Shown here piece after piece: positions 1-11,172 of a stretch of 64,000 nucleotides of DNA. This stretch comes from Omphiscola glabra (Eukaryota; Mollusca; Gastropoda; Lymnaeidae). The position numbers were made by a program, and so were the translations under genes. The stretch covers positions 26,111,427 to 26,175,426 of the forward strand of contig OZ024794.1 in NCBI GenBank assembly GCA_964017045.1. Direction: 5' to 3'. Position 1 is the first letter of the stretch; the number at the start of each line of letters is the position of its first letter. A model generated the notes under the pieces. It had not been told where the DNA came from. It made no database searches and was given only the letters and a program-made list of their open reading frames with translations.

Positions 1-1091
1 TCGATTGGGAATAATAACGTACAACTGTACCGCCAACTGTCTACTGTTTGTTTGTTTTGTTTTTTTGGCTCAATCTATTGATATCTACTCCCATAACTTT
101 TAAAACATCACCTGAATGTTTAACCAGGACAAACGTAGACGCAACATCCACCATCATGTGGTTTAAATCCGTTCTCGGACTGGAATCTGGAACAAATATA
201 ACGTCGCAGTAAATGCGCATCTATTTTCAGCAACTAATAACTCCAGCCACGGGCATACAACGTCAGTGTCATAGCGGTTTTACAAAATTAGGATTTGAAA
301 TTATTAGTTTAAAAGAAAACACCAACTCTTGAAGACAGTAAATTACAACAGCAGAATTGCAAATAATAAAATTAATAATAATGTGCGTGTGTTGTTCATG
401 AATCGAATTTCCCAACCCAGGGAGGTGTTGTCCTCAGTGGTATTGATAGAAGTTTAATGCGACGATCTAGCGTGGGGAGCGCAACCCTTGTGGCTGCAGA
501 ATGCTATGGATATTTAAGGGACCCAAAGTTATTATGGCAAAAAAAGGAGCTCCGTTGCGTAGGAAGGGGGGTGCGATGGGGCGGTGCGCCCCAAGATCCA
601 CTTTTTTGCCTTATGTTGAGGGTAGGCTTTTTCGGCCAACTGGGGAGTTAATATTGTGCAAGTGAGGCGGTAAAAAGTTTGCCGGCACTGACCCTAGCTA
701 CGCCGCTGATATAACTATCAACATAAAATGCAGTAGCACAAAACTAAAATGTGGCAGTGGGTCTCAAAAGGTAACAAGACAAGGCTTTTCCTGAATGGTA
801 TTCAATATGGTCCTGAATTTGATGTAATGTGGCTCTGAAAATTGACGGCCTTAACCCTAGAGAGGTTGAGAGCGATGCTCAAAATCCAAATAGATTTTTC
901 TTTTCAAGATAAATAAAGATTTTGTCTCTGTGTGCCATATTTGTTTAACCAGCGAAGTAATTCACATGCCCACTGCAGTAGGCTGAGTAATCCAATTTTA
1001 CATCAAATACGCTAAGACGGCATATCTCTATATTTGGATTGCTCAAATGCACGGGGGGCTTGTACAAAAGGACGATAATATCAAAAGTAAG
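1..1091. other. Intergenic sequence, no gene recognised
   Basis: AT-rich non-coding sequence. The only open frame of note (457-651, plus, 64 codons) has no recognisable domain and is within chance expectation. Nothing resembles a promoter, RNA gene or transposon end. Confidence 0.6.
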
Positions 1092-1240
1092 AATTCGGTC
1101 TATTCGGTCAATTCGGTCTATCGGTCAATTCGGTCTATCGGTCGATTCCGTCTATTCGGTCAATTCGGTCAATTCGGTCTATTCGGTCAATTCGGTCTAT
1201 TCGGTCTATTTGGTCAATTCGGTCGATTCGGTCGATTCGG
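1092..1240. repeat. 9-bp minisatellite (attcggtcn)
   Basis: About 16 tandem copies of a 9-bp unit, attcggtct or attcggtca with minor variants, ending in a run of T at 1240-1251. Because 9 is divisible by three, two overlapping plus-strand frames stay open across it and give SVNSVYSV-like and FGQFGLFG-like peptides. I treat these as repeat read-through. Confidence 0.9.
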
Positions 1241-1284
1241 TTTTTTTTTTTAATTTACGAGTTCATCCATCAAATATTTACAAC

Positions 1285-1350
1285 TTACCCTTGTACGTGT
1301 GTGTACGCGCTGGTACGTGTGTGTACGTGTTGTATTTGTACGTGTTTGTG
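1285..1350. repeat. GT-rich degenerate repeat (gtacgtgtgt)
   Basis: Degenerate tandem copies of a roughly 10-bp gtacgtgtgt-like unit. No other signal was seen. Confidence 0.6.
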
Positions 1351-1403
1351 CGGGATCAAAATTAGTTTGGAGAAATCGAATTTATTAACAAAGACGTTAA
1401 TCA

Positions 1404-1507
1404 CCTGGGGTCATGCAACTGACCAAAGATAATTAGAAAAAACTAAATGTCTAAACCTGGGGTCATGCAACTGACCAAAGATAATTAGAAAAAACTAAAT
1501 GTCTAAA
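1404..1507. repeat. Two-copy tandem duplication, 52-bp unit
   Basis: Two essentially identical 52-bp copies beginning cctggggtcatgc and ending taaatgtctaaa, starting at 1404 and 1456. The second copy runs directly into a C-run and the GC-rich insertion at 1507-2030. Confidence 0.9.
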
Positions 1508-2030
1508 CCCCCCCCCCCCCGGGATTCCGGTTGACAAGTCTGTAGTGGCTATGATATATATAAGGGATATGAGGCTATAGGCTGTGGTGGAAGCCTATAG
1601 CCGGTGATTCTAAATATGCAGCCCTGAGAAAGCTGCTCCTAGGCAACCGTTTCGTCCCAGCTATCTCGCAAATTAGTTGCGGGGTGGAAACCCACTGTAG
1701 AATCCCTCTTAGAGGGCGTCCGATGCTTCCCCGGGACGGGTGGGGGGAGATATTAGGACGTTAATTTACCGTCCCGGCCCCTAGGAGAGTGGACTACGGA
1801 CGCTTGAAACACAGCGTCTTCGGTCGACCAGATGTCTCCGGGCGGGGAGGGTCTCCGTCGGCGAACCCGATCGATCGGTTGCGGGCGGGGACGCTCCACG
1901 TCCGGGGAGGTCTCTGACGCCCTTCCGCACGGCCTGCCGCCGGGGCGGCTGGTAGGTGCGGGTGGGCGCCGGGGAGGGCATTAGGAGCGTAAGCTCGACG
2001 GCCCGCTGACGCCATTTCCTAATGAGATAT
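1507..2030. mobile_element. GC-rich 524-bp insertion flanked by a 10-bp duplication; element type unknown
   Basis: The block is far more GC-rich than the AT-rich DNA around it and is bounded by the same 10-mer, aaatgtctaa, at 1497-1506 and 2031-2040, as expected for a target-site duplication. It starts with a run of C. A TATA-like stretch (tatatataagg) lies near 1553. A perfect 11-bp stem, ggctataggct (1573-1583) with its complement (1592-1602), encloses an 8-base loop. No terminal inverted repeat and no poly-A or microsatellite tail is obvious. It could be the 5' region of a retroelement or a structured non-autonomous element. Small frames on the minus strand here (1781-2044) look like by-products of GC-richness. 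Confidence 0.5.
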
Positions 2031-2040
2031 AAATGTCTAA

Positions 2041-2440
2041 CCAAAAAAAACAGAAAGGACAGGTTTTGGCCAAATCACACATGTGTATGTTTTATTTTAA
2101 AGTGTGCATCGAATAAACTAGAATATTTTAACCAGTCAGGTAATAGCTCCGGGAAAGGTCATTTCAAATTTTTTTTCAAAATATTTAGTTTCTTTTATTG
2201 GTTTATGCGATATCATTTAGTGCAAATGTCAAACAATAACAAACACGTTGACATATAGAGTTTGATAAATATGTTGTAGCAGTATCCTTAGTATTTGTAT
2301 TATGTATTAAGCTTTACTTTTCGAGCAGTAAGCTCGCCCGATGAAAAACAAACATTAGGTAAGACGTGTCTGTGTCATGTCTTTCGTTGGCCGGGAAACT
2401 CATTCGTATTTCATCGGGTTCGCTAATTTTCGTCCACCTG
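2041..2440. other. AT-rich spacer
   Basis: Unique-looking AT-rich sequence between the GC-rich insertion and the 43-bp array. Short open frames at 2022-2258 (plus) and 2314-2499 (minus) have no recognisable features. Confidence 0.5.
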
Positions 2441-2690
2441 CCTGCGTACATAGCATCAGTTTTATAAAATGATGATAGACCCGCCTGCGTACATAGCATC
2501 AGTTTTATACAGTGGTGATAGACCCACCTGCGTGCATAGCATCAGTTTTATACAGTGATGATACAGTGCATGCTAAACTAGCATGGATACCAGCGCTATA
2601 GAAGTATCCAATCAATCAATAAATGATAGGCCCACCTGCGTACATAGCATCAGTTTTATACACTGGTGATAGACGCTTCCTTCCAAATGA
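2441..2690. repeat. 43-bp minisatellite, four copies, interrupted
   Basis: Units beginning cctgcgtacatagcatcagt start at 2441, 2484 and 2527, exactly 43 bp apart. A fourth starts at 2635. The gap before the fourth is caused by the 59-bp insertion at 2564-2622, so the array existed before that insertion. Confidence 0.85.
2564..2622 (+). mobile_element. 59-bp CR1/L2-like LINE or SINE 3' tail insertion
   Basis: Almost identical to the 3' end of the LINE at 33345-34205. It shares the hairpin atgcta-N3-tagcat, then ggatac...gtatcc around cagcgctata, then a (caat)n tail. It is flanked by short repeats (atgata at 2558-2563 and 2623-2628) and interrupts the 43-bp array. It is therefore an extremely 5'-truncated retroposition event, or the tail of a SINE sharing this end. 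Confidence 0.7.
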
Positions 2691-2761
2691 CAATTTTTAA
2701 ATGAAAGACGGGCTTATTTAGGAGGCATAACAAACATACGGCTATTTACATACGTGGTCCG

Positions 2762-2900
2762 TGTTAGGGCTAAGATTAGGGTGAGAATGGGGGGTTGGGA
2801 TTATGTTTAGGGTTAAAGTTGGGATTTGTGTTGGGATTAAGGTTAGATTTATGTTAGGCTAGGTTGAGAGCTGTGGTTTGGATTAGGGCTAGGTCCTGTT
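2762..2900. repeat. Degenerate GGTTAG-type simple repeat
   Basis: Irregular copies of gggttag/gggatta/ggttaga motifs. It resembles decayed telomere-type sequence but never shows consecutive perfect units, so it is more likely interstitial simple repeat. Confidence 0.5.
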
Positions 2901-4690
2901 AAGTAGGACGATAAGTGATTCTAGGAATTAGCTTCTCTCTTAAATGTACAAATGTGAAAAAATATCAAAAGAGCTCAAAAATAATTTCTCGCCAAGTTGA
3001 TAAAAGAAACAAAGATATTTATAAACCGTAATATTTTTAAAATATGTATTTGATAGTACTAACATAAATTATTAACGTGTGTACTTTGCATTTAAAGTTT
3101 AGAAAAATTCATTAAAAAAATTTTCGTTAAAAAAAAATACCGAAAATTAAATTTTAAATATGGTGTCACTTCTCTTCAATTTTTACCAGTCATTAAACAA
3201 GTATTAAGATATTGTGAGAGTTTTAATTTTTTTAAATTCTTACCTTTAATGTTGCTGCTCTAAATTATAAGATGTTTTTCCGGTGTATAATTTCACAGTA
3301 GATTCTCCTGATTACAAGATCCGATTAATCAACACGTGGTCAGTCATGACCGCATTGACCCAACAAAATCAATTCAGGTACAACTTTTTTTTAAAAAAGC
3401 TTTCAGTTTAACAGTAGAAAGAGCCCATTTCATTGGCATGTGGTACGCTAAAGGTTTCTTGAAATATAACATCGAACAGTAAATCAGCTATGGTGTCACC
3501 GAGAGACCTCCTCCCAGGCACCGTACTGAATCAAATAATTCTACACTTAACAGACACTGACATCAGCGGTATGAGCATATCGGACGTAACGATTTGAGTT
3601 TGAGTAATTCCTGAGGATCAGATCAGCGCAATCATCTGGCGTTGTCTTTAGTTGAATTTGTTTGGAGAAATCACCACATGAACAGAAAAGATATTGAAGC
3701 ACTCCCGTATGGGAAAACACACAATGAAAAACCTCTTGTTTAAAAAAAGTTGGGGATTGGGGGGATTGGGCGGGGGTGGTGGGTGGGGGCAGGAGATAGA
3801 ATTGAATTCCTACCTCGCTGAGTCTGTCGTAAGATGAGTCTAATGAATCAGTTTGGGGAATATGTGATTAGCTCCCCCAACGGAACTGAATGCTTTCGCT
3901 TCCCGGCAGTCGTTAGTATTGGTATTCAATGCATTTAACCAATCATGGCATCGTACTTGGACAATTTAAAAAAAGAAACACTTACTTAGAGTCGAAAAAA
4001 AAAATTGCTGAATAGACATATAACTCTACGCTCTGGGAGATAGGTGATACAAATTTTAAAAAAATGATAAATGTAATTTCGGTACGGTGACGTCGAAAAT
4101 CGGTTTCATTTTAAGGTTACTTTCGATTTATGAAGTATCGATAATTACAAAAGGCTTTAAGAATAAATCTGAAACCGCATTTGGTCCACGCAACGATTCT
4201 ACTTAATAAACCTGTAAGTCGGGAAGGGGGGGGGGGCATCTTGATGTGTCTACAGGGAGTCTCACGGTTTGTTGTCGGTGAGATTCTCTAGTGGTCCAGT
4301 GCGAACTCTTTCCTGCCCCCATCACATTTCTAGAACGCTCTTCTAACGCCCGCTATAATAAGACCACGGTCTCTCCATTCTATCGGCCGCGTATCTATTT
4401 ACACAGCTTGCGCAAGACAATCGCTCCATTAAAATGGGGTGGGGGGGGGCGTGTGGCCATGGTGGACGGAAACCGATTTCGGCCATGTTCGCCGGGGCCC
4501 ATAAATGATTGTTGACTATACGAGATGACCGCAGCCACCAAAGCCAACAGCACTCCTTCCAAAGTCTGATTGGACTCCCCGAACACGGGAGACTAATATT
4601 TTAATTTTTTTTCGTGTGGTCTGGGCTGCGAAATGTTTGCCTTGCTCCTATGGTTCAGAGGGGTTCGCATTGTTAATGTATGTGGTTTTT
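2901..4690. other. Intergenic AT-rich DNA with homopolymer runs
   Basis: No recognisable gene or element. It contains G-runs near 3750-3790, 4227-4236 and 4440-4450. Opposed short frames at 4291-4515 (plus) and 4395-4586 (minus) have no family features. Confidence 0.5.
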
Positions 4691-4692
4691 TT

Positions 4693-4825
4693 AAGGGGAT
4701 AATTCACTGGTTGCAAGACAGGAGGCAAGAGCCGCAAGTGTGTCAAGTGTAGTCGCCGCAACTGTTGTTTTTGGAAGATTGTTCCATCCCTTTAACGTCT
4801 TTGGAAGGAAGTTTCTATTAAATTT
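4693..4825 (-). pseudogene. LINE reverse transcriptase C-terminal fragment, (GAA)-tail family
   Basis: On the minus strand, roughly 4815 down to 4695 reads FLPKTLKGWNNLPKTTVAAT followed by a TLDTLAALAS-like stretch. This is the end of a non-LTR retrotransposon reverse transcriptase protein and aligns directly with the copy at 43516-43737 (FLPKTIRDWNNLSKGTVEAT, then TLDSFASIAS). Upstream the similarity fades within tens of bases, and the 3' untranslated tail of the family is not seen, so this is a short, old, truncated fragment. The frame across the recognisable part is open. No catalytic reverse transcriptase motif remains. The family resemblance is strong; the clade is not assignable from this length. 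Confidence 0.7.
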
Positions 4826-5500
4826 AAACTATTGCACGAATCCGAATAAAATAAGCGCTAACTCCTCATCGTGTTAGAGTCGAACAGAACAGACATTAAC
4901 CTCCAGATAAAAACAATGTAGAGTTCATGAGTATTTTTACCTATACACCCATATACCCGCACAGCATCGTTGCTGAAAAGACAGCTCTTGTGTTGCCTCG
5001 TGCTGTCTCTCAGGTAAAAAGTTAAAACAAAAAACTTTTGTTCCGGTTACCCCGCCCCTCTGGCACAGAGACATCCCGTGTGGCCTAATGACATCCGAGA
5101 AAAATACAGGCATGCTATTGGGGACAATTTTTTTTTTTGGGGGGGGGGGGGGGGGAGGGGGTTGCTTGTTTTGTTTTTTGTTTTTTTTTAATCCAAAAAA
5201 TAATGCTTTGACGTGTAATTAGATCTCACCGTTCATAATGTTAACGCTTAAAAAATACTTTTAATTAGTAGTTATATTTCACGTTTAACAAAACAGAACA
5301 CAAAACAACAAGCTCTGTTTTTAACACTATTAGCTACGTCCAGTCATAGGTGTCGGGGTTTATTTTTAAAACTTGTATTTTAGTAACTATAAAATAAATG
5401 ATTAATATATTATGTCCTGATGTGTGGTGAATTGGCGTGTGGTGGAAAGGCACAGAGGCAGACTTCACCTTCCATTCTTACGGCTCTTATCCAGATGGTG
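4826..5500. other. Intergenic sequence with a long G-run
   Basis: No gene seen. An interrupted homopolymer (t-run then more than 15 G) lies at 5131-5160, followed by T-rich sequence. Confidence 0.5.
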
Positions 5501-5504
5501 CTTT

Positions 5505-5725
5505 CGCAAATCATGGGGAATCATGGCATATCATTAAAGAAATCATGGGGAATTATGGGGAATCCTGGCAAATCGTGTGGATTCATGGGAAATTATGGGG
5601 AATCATGGTGAATCATGGCAAATCACGAGAAATCATGGGGGATCAGGGCGAATAATGGGGAATCATCGCAAATCATAGGAAATCATGAAAAATCATAGGG
5701 AATCATATGAAATAATGGCAAATCC
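5505..5725. repeat. Degenerate ~10-bp minisatellite (aatcatgggg)
   Basis: About 20 irregular copies of aatcatggg/aaatcatgg. Short plus-strand frames (5420-5611, 5437-5655) run through it and read GNPGKSCGFMGNYGES-like peptides. These are products of the repeat. Confidence 0.8.
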
Positions 5726-5950
5726 CGTTTGCTTTCAGAGTTCTCGAGAAATGGAAGTTTACGATGGTGAAAAATGAGCGCATACGTAACATGTCTACCT
5801 CAAAAGATAACGCCCACACACATGTGTTTCTTCGTGTGTCTGAATCCATTTTAGCCTAAGTAGTTCAACACAATTGGACGTGTCAATTATCAATATAGGA
5901 ATTATTATTTTTTTGATAAAGTAGTTATAAGATTACATGGTGAGATATTG

Positions 5951-6275
5951 TACGCCCAGTGTATGCCCAGTGTATGCCCAGTGTATGCCCAGTGTATGCC
6001 CAGTGTATGCCCAGTGTATGCCCAGCGTATGCCCAGTGTATGCTCAGTGTATGCCCAGTGTATGCCCAGTGTATGCCCAATGTATGCCCAGTGTATACCC
6101 AATGTATGCCCAGTGTATGCCTAATGTATGCCCTGTGTATGTCAAGTATATAGGTAGCGTACGTCCAGTGCATGTCCACTTTATGTCCCGTGTATGCATA
6201 GTGTATGTCCAGTGCATGTCAGTTATGCCCCAGTTTATGTCCAGTGTATGACAAGTGTTTGTCCAGTGTTTGACC
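5951..6275. repeat. 11-bp minisatellite (tgcccagtgta)
   Basis: About 28 copies of an 11-bp unit, most regular at 5951-6080 and progressively degenerate after 6120. Since 11 is not a multiple of three, each frame cycles through an 11-residue peptide, and two plus and several minus frames stay open. I regard these frames as non-genic. Confidence 0.9.
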
Positions 6276-6410
6276 ACTGTATATATTGAAGGTCAGTATT
6301 TTCGGGAAACGGCATACGTTTTGTCAACAAATTATTTTTAAACCCAAAAATAAAATTCTCTGAAAAGTCCCGCCCTAGACAGCCGCCTATACATGAAGCT
6401 GGCTCTGTTC

Positions 6411-6685
6411 CAGTGTATGCCCAGTATATGCCCTGAGTATGCCCGGAGTATGTCCAGTGTAGCCCCAGTATATGCCCTGAGTGTGCCCGGAGTATGTCCA
6501 GTGTAGCCCAGTATATGCCCTGAGTATGCCCGGAGTATGTCCAGTGTATCCCCAGTATATGCCCTGAGTATGTCCGGAGTATGTCCAGTGTATCCCCAGT
6601 ATATGCCCTGAGTGTGCCCGGAGTATGTCCAGTGTATCCCCAGTATATGCCCTGAGTATGCCCGGAGTATGTCCAGTGTATGCAT
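6411..6685. repeat. Second 11-bp array with 44-bp higher-order unit
   Basis: The same 11-bp family as the preceding array, organised in sets of four (cagtgta, cagtata, ctgagta, cggagta variants). The set repeats every 43-44 bp, for example at 6445, 6489 and 6532. It is separated from the first array by about 135 bp of unrelated sequence. The open frames on the minus strand (up to 152 codons, 6235-6693) are repeat read-through. Confidence 0.85.
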
Positions 6686-7420
6686 AAAACCACTGCACAT
6701 TCCGTGTGTAGAGACAGTTAACTTGCACTTGTTACACACCAGCAACCGGATACAAATTCTCAAGTCGACTTCAGTTTTAAGACGGTCAATCCCTGGCCAA
6801 TGTCAAGGATTGCACAAGTCACGCGATGTCCCAGTTTTATTTCTATGTATATTGCCCTCCTCTAAACTTGCACTCAAATGTATAAGTTACGAAAATTCAA
6901 CTCTATTTCGCTACTTAAGTCTTCTATTTTATGTTATTTCTAATACATATAGACCAACAAATGAATAAATGACGATGTCCGCATGGCCGGCCCTTATCCA
7001 ACTATTAAATCTTAGATTACGGAATGCTAACCTTTATGCACTGGACCTATCTCTTGGTCACTTTCTGTTTAACGTTTATAGCCGTATATGTGTGTTTTTC
7101 CCTAGAGTATTTCATAAAAAGACACATCTATCAATTCCATATATGATTTTATGACAAACTTTCCTCTGACTGAAACTTTATTTTGTGCTGTTCCATCTAT
7201 GTCCACATCTCTTATCGCCTGTTCCATATTTCTTATCATTCAGGCCGTTTTCATTGAAATTGTTGCCTTTTTGACTTGTCGAAATGTGAATCTGACTATT
7301 TTCTAGTTACATAACTTTTCAATTCCAGTGTGCGAATGTATCCATTTCAAGCATTTCATCCTGCCATACATTTATTTTTCTCATCTAAACAATTTGTCCT
7401 ATATTCATTTCTACTCTCTT
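6686..7420. other. Intergenic sequence
   Basis: Unique-looking AT-rich sequence. Frames at 6612-6968 and 6969-7154 (plus) lack any recognisable domain. Confidence 0.5.
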
Positions 7421-7560
7421 TCCTTTGTCCCTCTCTCTTTCCCTTAATACATCCTCTCTCTCTCTTTTCTCTGTCTCTCTTAATTTATCTTCTCTTTCTC
7501 TCTCCCCCCCTCTCTCTCTCTCTCTCATATAATTCTCTCTCTCCCTCTCTCATACACACA
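7421..7560. repeat. CT-rich low-complexity tract
   Basis: Interrupted tctctc/ctttct polypyrimidine, including a pure (CT)n stretch near 7510-7527. Confidence 0.85.
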
Positions 7561-9600
7561 ACACACTCCTCTAGCTGTTTGTACACCATCCCACCGACTA
7601 TCTCAGACATCGTATATTTCTTGCCTGGATACCATCTTTTGTGGTCGCCTCTACGACATCCCGTGATAATGTCGAACAGGTGGAAGGTCCTTACACATTG
7701 GTCTTAACACCATGGACCATATAGCTATCTCCTGGGTCCCAACACCGTTGAACATACAGCTATCTCCCGAATGTCATCTCAAACAAAGCCAAGTCACTAA
7801 CCGAATAGATCTTAAATTCTAGACCAGACCGAAGCCCCAAGCTGGTCAAGCTGGTCTCACTGGTCACGCTGGTCTAGTATTTACTAGCGTTCAGGTCCGG
7901 ATAAATGTCTCCAGAAAATTCTATCACGGAGGGCAAGTTGCGCGCTGAAGTCACTGTGACATATTTTGTGTCTTGAAATTGAAACATCATTTCTAATACT
8001 CAGGTTAAAAAAAAAACTCGTTGAATCATTTTCTAAGTAGAGTCAACGCAGATAAGTCCATAAGCCGTAGTCGTAGACAATCACGTGACACCTAAGGTAT
8101 TTGGACTCCATCGACTTCTGAGGTCAGCTACTATTGTTCATGAAATGAAAGGTACCTCAATAAGCAGTGAAGCATCTTAGAGTTGCCACGTCTCTTCAAC
8201 GAGTGTACACATAAAATGTTATTGAAAGATTGTTAAAAGAGGATCTTGAATGATTGTAAAAAATTATCTTGAATTAAATTATTTTAAAATGATAGCGTTT
8301 GTCGTGGACAAAATGGTTGTCGTGATTTCTTGTTGGCTTTGTTGTTGTTTTGACACAACGCCACTCGTTGTTCGTGCGTTACCGCCGTGCAGTGAAGACA
8401 TGCTGCCTCATCAGTAACAACAACATCATCACAATGATGGTAATCGTATCCCAAACAAAATCACCCAGACGTTCTATGACGACATCTTTAAAACACCATT
8501 CATCCAACAGCGCTAAATTCAACAAACACCTTCCACACCCCACCCCACCCACGGCACATCAAGGGAAATTAACCCCATCCCAATGTTCTCGTGACCCCCA
8601 CATCTCCATCATTGACTCGACTCTTGTTTACACTCCACTATGGCGTCTACTTTTAGACTGCTTGGACTGCGCCCCGTTCCACCCCGCATCACCGATGTAA
8701 ATATCTCAATTTAGATCGGCAGAGAGGGTGGGGGGGATGATGCGAGAGTATAAATGAACCGAGTAAATGAGATATTTTGTTCCATATATCAGAACGGAGT
8801 CTAGGGAGAGATTCCGAACCAGATAGAGATAGTTGGTCGGTGGTAGGATCAACGGGTAATGGAGAGAATCTGTTCATACCGACACTAAAATAAATACGGG
8901 GCTGGTGTTGGTTAGTGGTGGTTGGGGGGGGGGTCGATTTCGTGTTTGATTAGCGGGATTGGTGGAGGTGATGAAAATATGAGAAGTTTGCACGACTGTG
9001 GAATATGAAGAGGTAAAAAAAAAAACTTACGGGCTCTGGACCATACTTTTAAACCCTGGGGGTCTGAATTTGAGATGTTACGATATCACTTCAACAAGAG
9101 AAGTCCTTGGGGGGGGGGGGGGCGTAAAGTAGAAATTAGATTGGGACCTCGTTGATGGCGCCGAGACCCATTAAGCTGTACAGAAGTGAAACTTGTCCAC
9201 ACAGGCAACGATGGGAGACGAGGGTGGGTGGCGAATTGCATGGGGGCGTGGAATACGACAGTGTAACGATCCTCGCAGGCGGATCTCTTACACGGCAAGA
9301 TCTGTGCAAAGCTGATTGACGCGTTGTTATTTGGCGGAGCAATCAATGACGGCATCAGAACGGTTCTCAAAACGTAATGAGTTTATTTGGTGACGTTGTA
9401 GTAAATGAAGTAAGATTTCAAAAAAAAAAAAATTATGAATAAGATAACCACAAGAATAAAGACTTGAGACAAGTAGATTAGCTATAAAGAGCTGCGTTGT
9501 TTAGAACTATGATTAAACAGAATTTTTTTTTCTTTTTAAAATTTTTTTTAAAAAATAATTTTTTATGAACAAAAAATGTAAGCATTGAGAACCACTCTCT
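7561..9600. other. Intergenic sequence, no gene recognised
   Basis: Contains G-runs at 8924-8933 and 9109-9122 and an A-run at 9421-9431. The 116-codon plus-strand frame at 8350-8700 and the minus frames at 9086-9370 have no family features I recognise. Confidence 0.5.
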
Positions 9601-9603
9601 TAT

Positions 9604-9632
9604 ACTGTTGTAGGGATATATTTATATATATT

Positions 9633-9670
<38 letters not shown>
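9604..9670. repeat. (TA)n microsatellite
   Basis: tatata tract with interruptions; the pure portion is about 9640-9670. Confidence 0.9.
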
Positions 9671-9674
<4 letters not shown>

Positions 9675-9799
9675 TTTATGGTCGATCGCTCAACAAACTA
9701 TATAATTTGTAGCATGAAACCCGGTGTAAACAAAAAAGTGGCTTTGGTATTTATTTACACTGTTTTCTCCAAGTCGTTTCTTTAATTAAGGTGTTCAAT

Positions 9800-10035
9800 A
9801 GGAGTCGTGGAGTAGAGGAGTCGTGGCTTAGAAGAGTCGTGGAGTAGAGGAGTCGTGGCTTAGAAGAGTCGTGAAGTAGAGGAGTCGTGGCTTAGAAGAG
9901 TCGTGAATTTGTGGAGTAGAGGAGTCGTGGTGGAGTAGAGGAGTGATGGGGTTGAGGAGTCCTGGAGTAGAGGCATCAGGGGAATAGAGGAATCGTGGAG
10001 TAAAAGAGTCTGGAGTAGAGGAGTCGTGGAGTCAA
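9800..10035. repeat. Degenerate minisatellite (ggagtagaggagtcgt)
   Basis: Irregular tandem copies mixing ggagtagaggagtcgt with ggcttagaagagtcgt. A compound unit of about 32 bp is regular near 9808-9900, and the array decays towards 10035. Confidence 0.8.
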
Positions 10036-10789
10036 AGTAAAAATAATGCCCCGATTTGGAAGGCGGGTGTGGGAAGTGACTTTGAAATAAAATTCGTCAA
10101 AATTAGATTGTCTATCATAAACTGAACGTTTGTCTCAGATCTGCCTTTTTAAAAAATTAAGGTAAAATATTTAGTTAATGGGATTGACATATAAGTATTA
10201 CTTTGCAGAAGTTTGTCAGTTATTATATTTTGTTTTATGCTAAAAGCTTATCCAAAATTTGCGAACGTACCATGCAAAATCAAATAGTGCGGCCGTGCTC
10301 CTTTGATGAACAAGACTGAACATGGGTGAAGGTACACAAAAGATCTACATCACAGAAGAGCTATGTGTCATTCTGTGATCCATTTAATAAAAGTGGATTG
10401 TGCAAAGTCTCGTACTGTCTCGTGCCTACTCAAACTGTCTAGATGCCGAGACTGGTCAAATCATCATTATCAGAAAAAACAACGAAAGCGCTAGACTCGT
10501 TTCGGTGACGTAACGCGTCATGTCGTTTTCAGTCATGGACGCCTCCCTCCTTGATGTTACAGCTGAAGCTGAACTACGTGTTTACGTAGGTCATTGGCCT
10601 GGCTGCCTCCGCCCATCTACGTACTTGAGCATCCATATTATACAATGCTAATATCTTCTTCTTCTCCTCCTTCTCCCGGCTTGACATTTCGGCTCCGTAG
10701 CTCGTAGTGGCGTCTGTCGATAGGAGGCAACTTTTAGCATAACACTATTTCCAGACTAGGTCACTGCTCAAATGTTGAAATAGATCTTG
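10036..10789. other. Intergenic sequence
   Basis: No gene or repeat recognised. Confidence 0.5.
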
Positions 10790-11172
10790 TTAACGAGGGC
10801 GCACACATTTTTTTAAACAGTTCTTGTTATCGAGGGAGCTAAACAATTTTAAGCAGGTCGTGTTATGGGGTGAGCTAAACAAATTTAAACAGGTCTTGTC
10901 ACGGAGGGAGCTAAACAATTTTAAGCAGGTCTTGTCATGAAGGGAGCTAAACAATTTTAAACAGGTCTTGTCATGAAGGGAGCTAAACAATTTTAAGCAG
11001 GTCTTGTCATGAAGGGAGCTAAACAATTTTAAGCAGGTCTTGTCATGAAGGGAGCTAAACAATTTTAAACAGGTCTTGTCATGAAGGGAGCTAAACAATT
11101 TTAAACAGGTCTTGTCATGAAGGGAGCTAAACAATTTTAAACAGGTCTTGTTATGGAGGGAGCTTAACAATT
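10790..11172. repeat. 36-bp minisatellite, about 10 copies
   Basis: Unit caggtcttgtcatgaaggga followed by gctaaacaattttaaa-type sequence, nearly identical in the centre and diverged at both ends. The minus strand reads a 126-codon frame of the 12-residue repeat SSLHDKTCLKLF. The frame is open because the unit is 36 bp. No flanking non-repeat coding sequence supports a real protein. Confidence 0.9.

Noticed and set aside
1781..2044. Arginine/proline-rich protein on the minus strand
   Set aside because: Overlapping frames arise from the GC-rich composition of the inserted block; no family pattern.
2762..2900. Telomeric sequence
   Set aside because: No run of perfect TTAGGG units; motif order is irregular and it lies inside a continuous sequence.
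6235..6763. Histidine/tyrosine-rich proteins in three overlapping minus-strand frames
   Set aside because: An 11-bp repeat produces the same peptide cycle in all frames, so open length is not evidence of coding.
10790..11170. 126-residue repeat protein (minus strand)
   Set aside because: Entirely made of the 36-bp unit; there is no start context or non-repeat domain.
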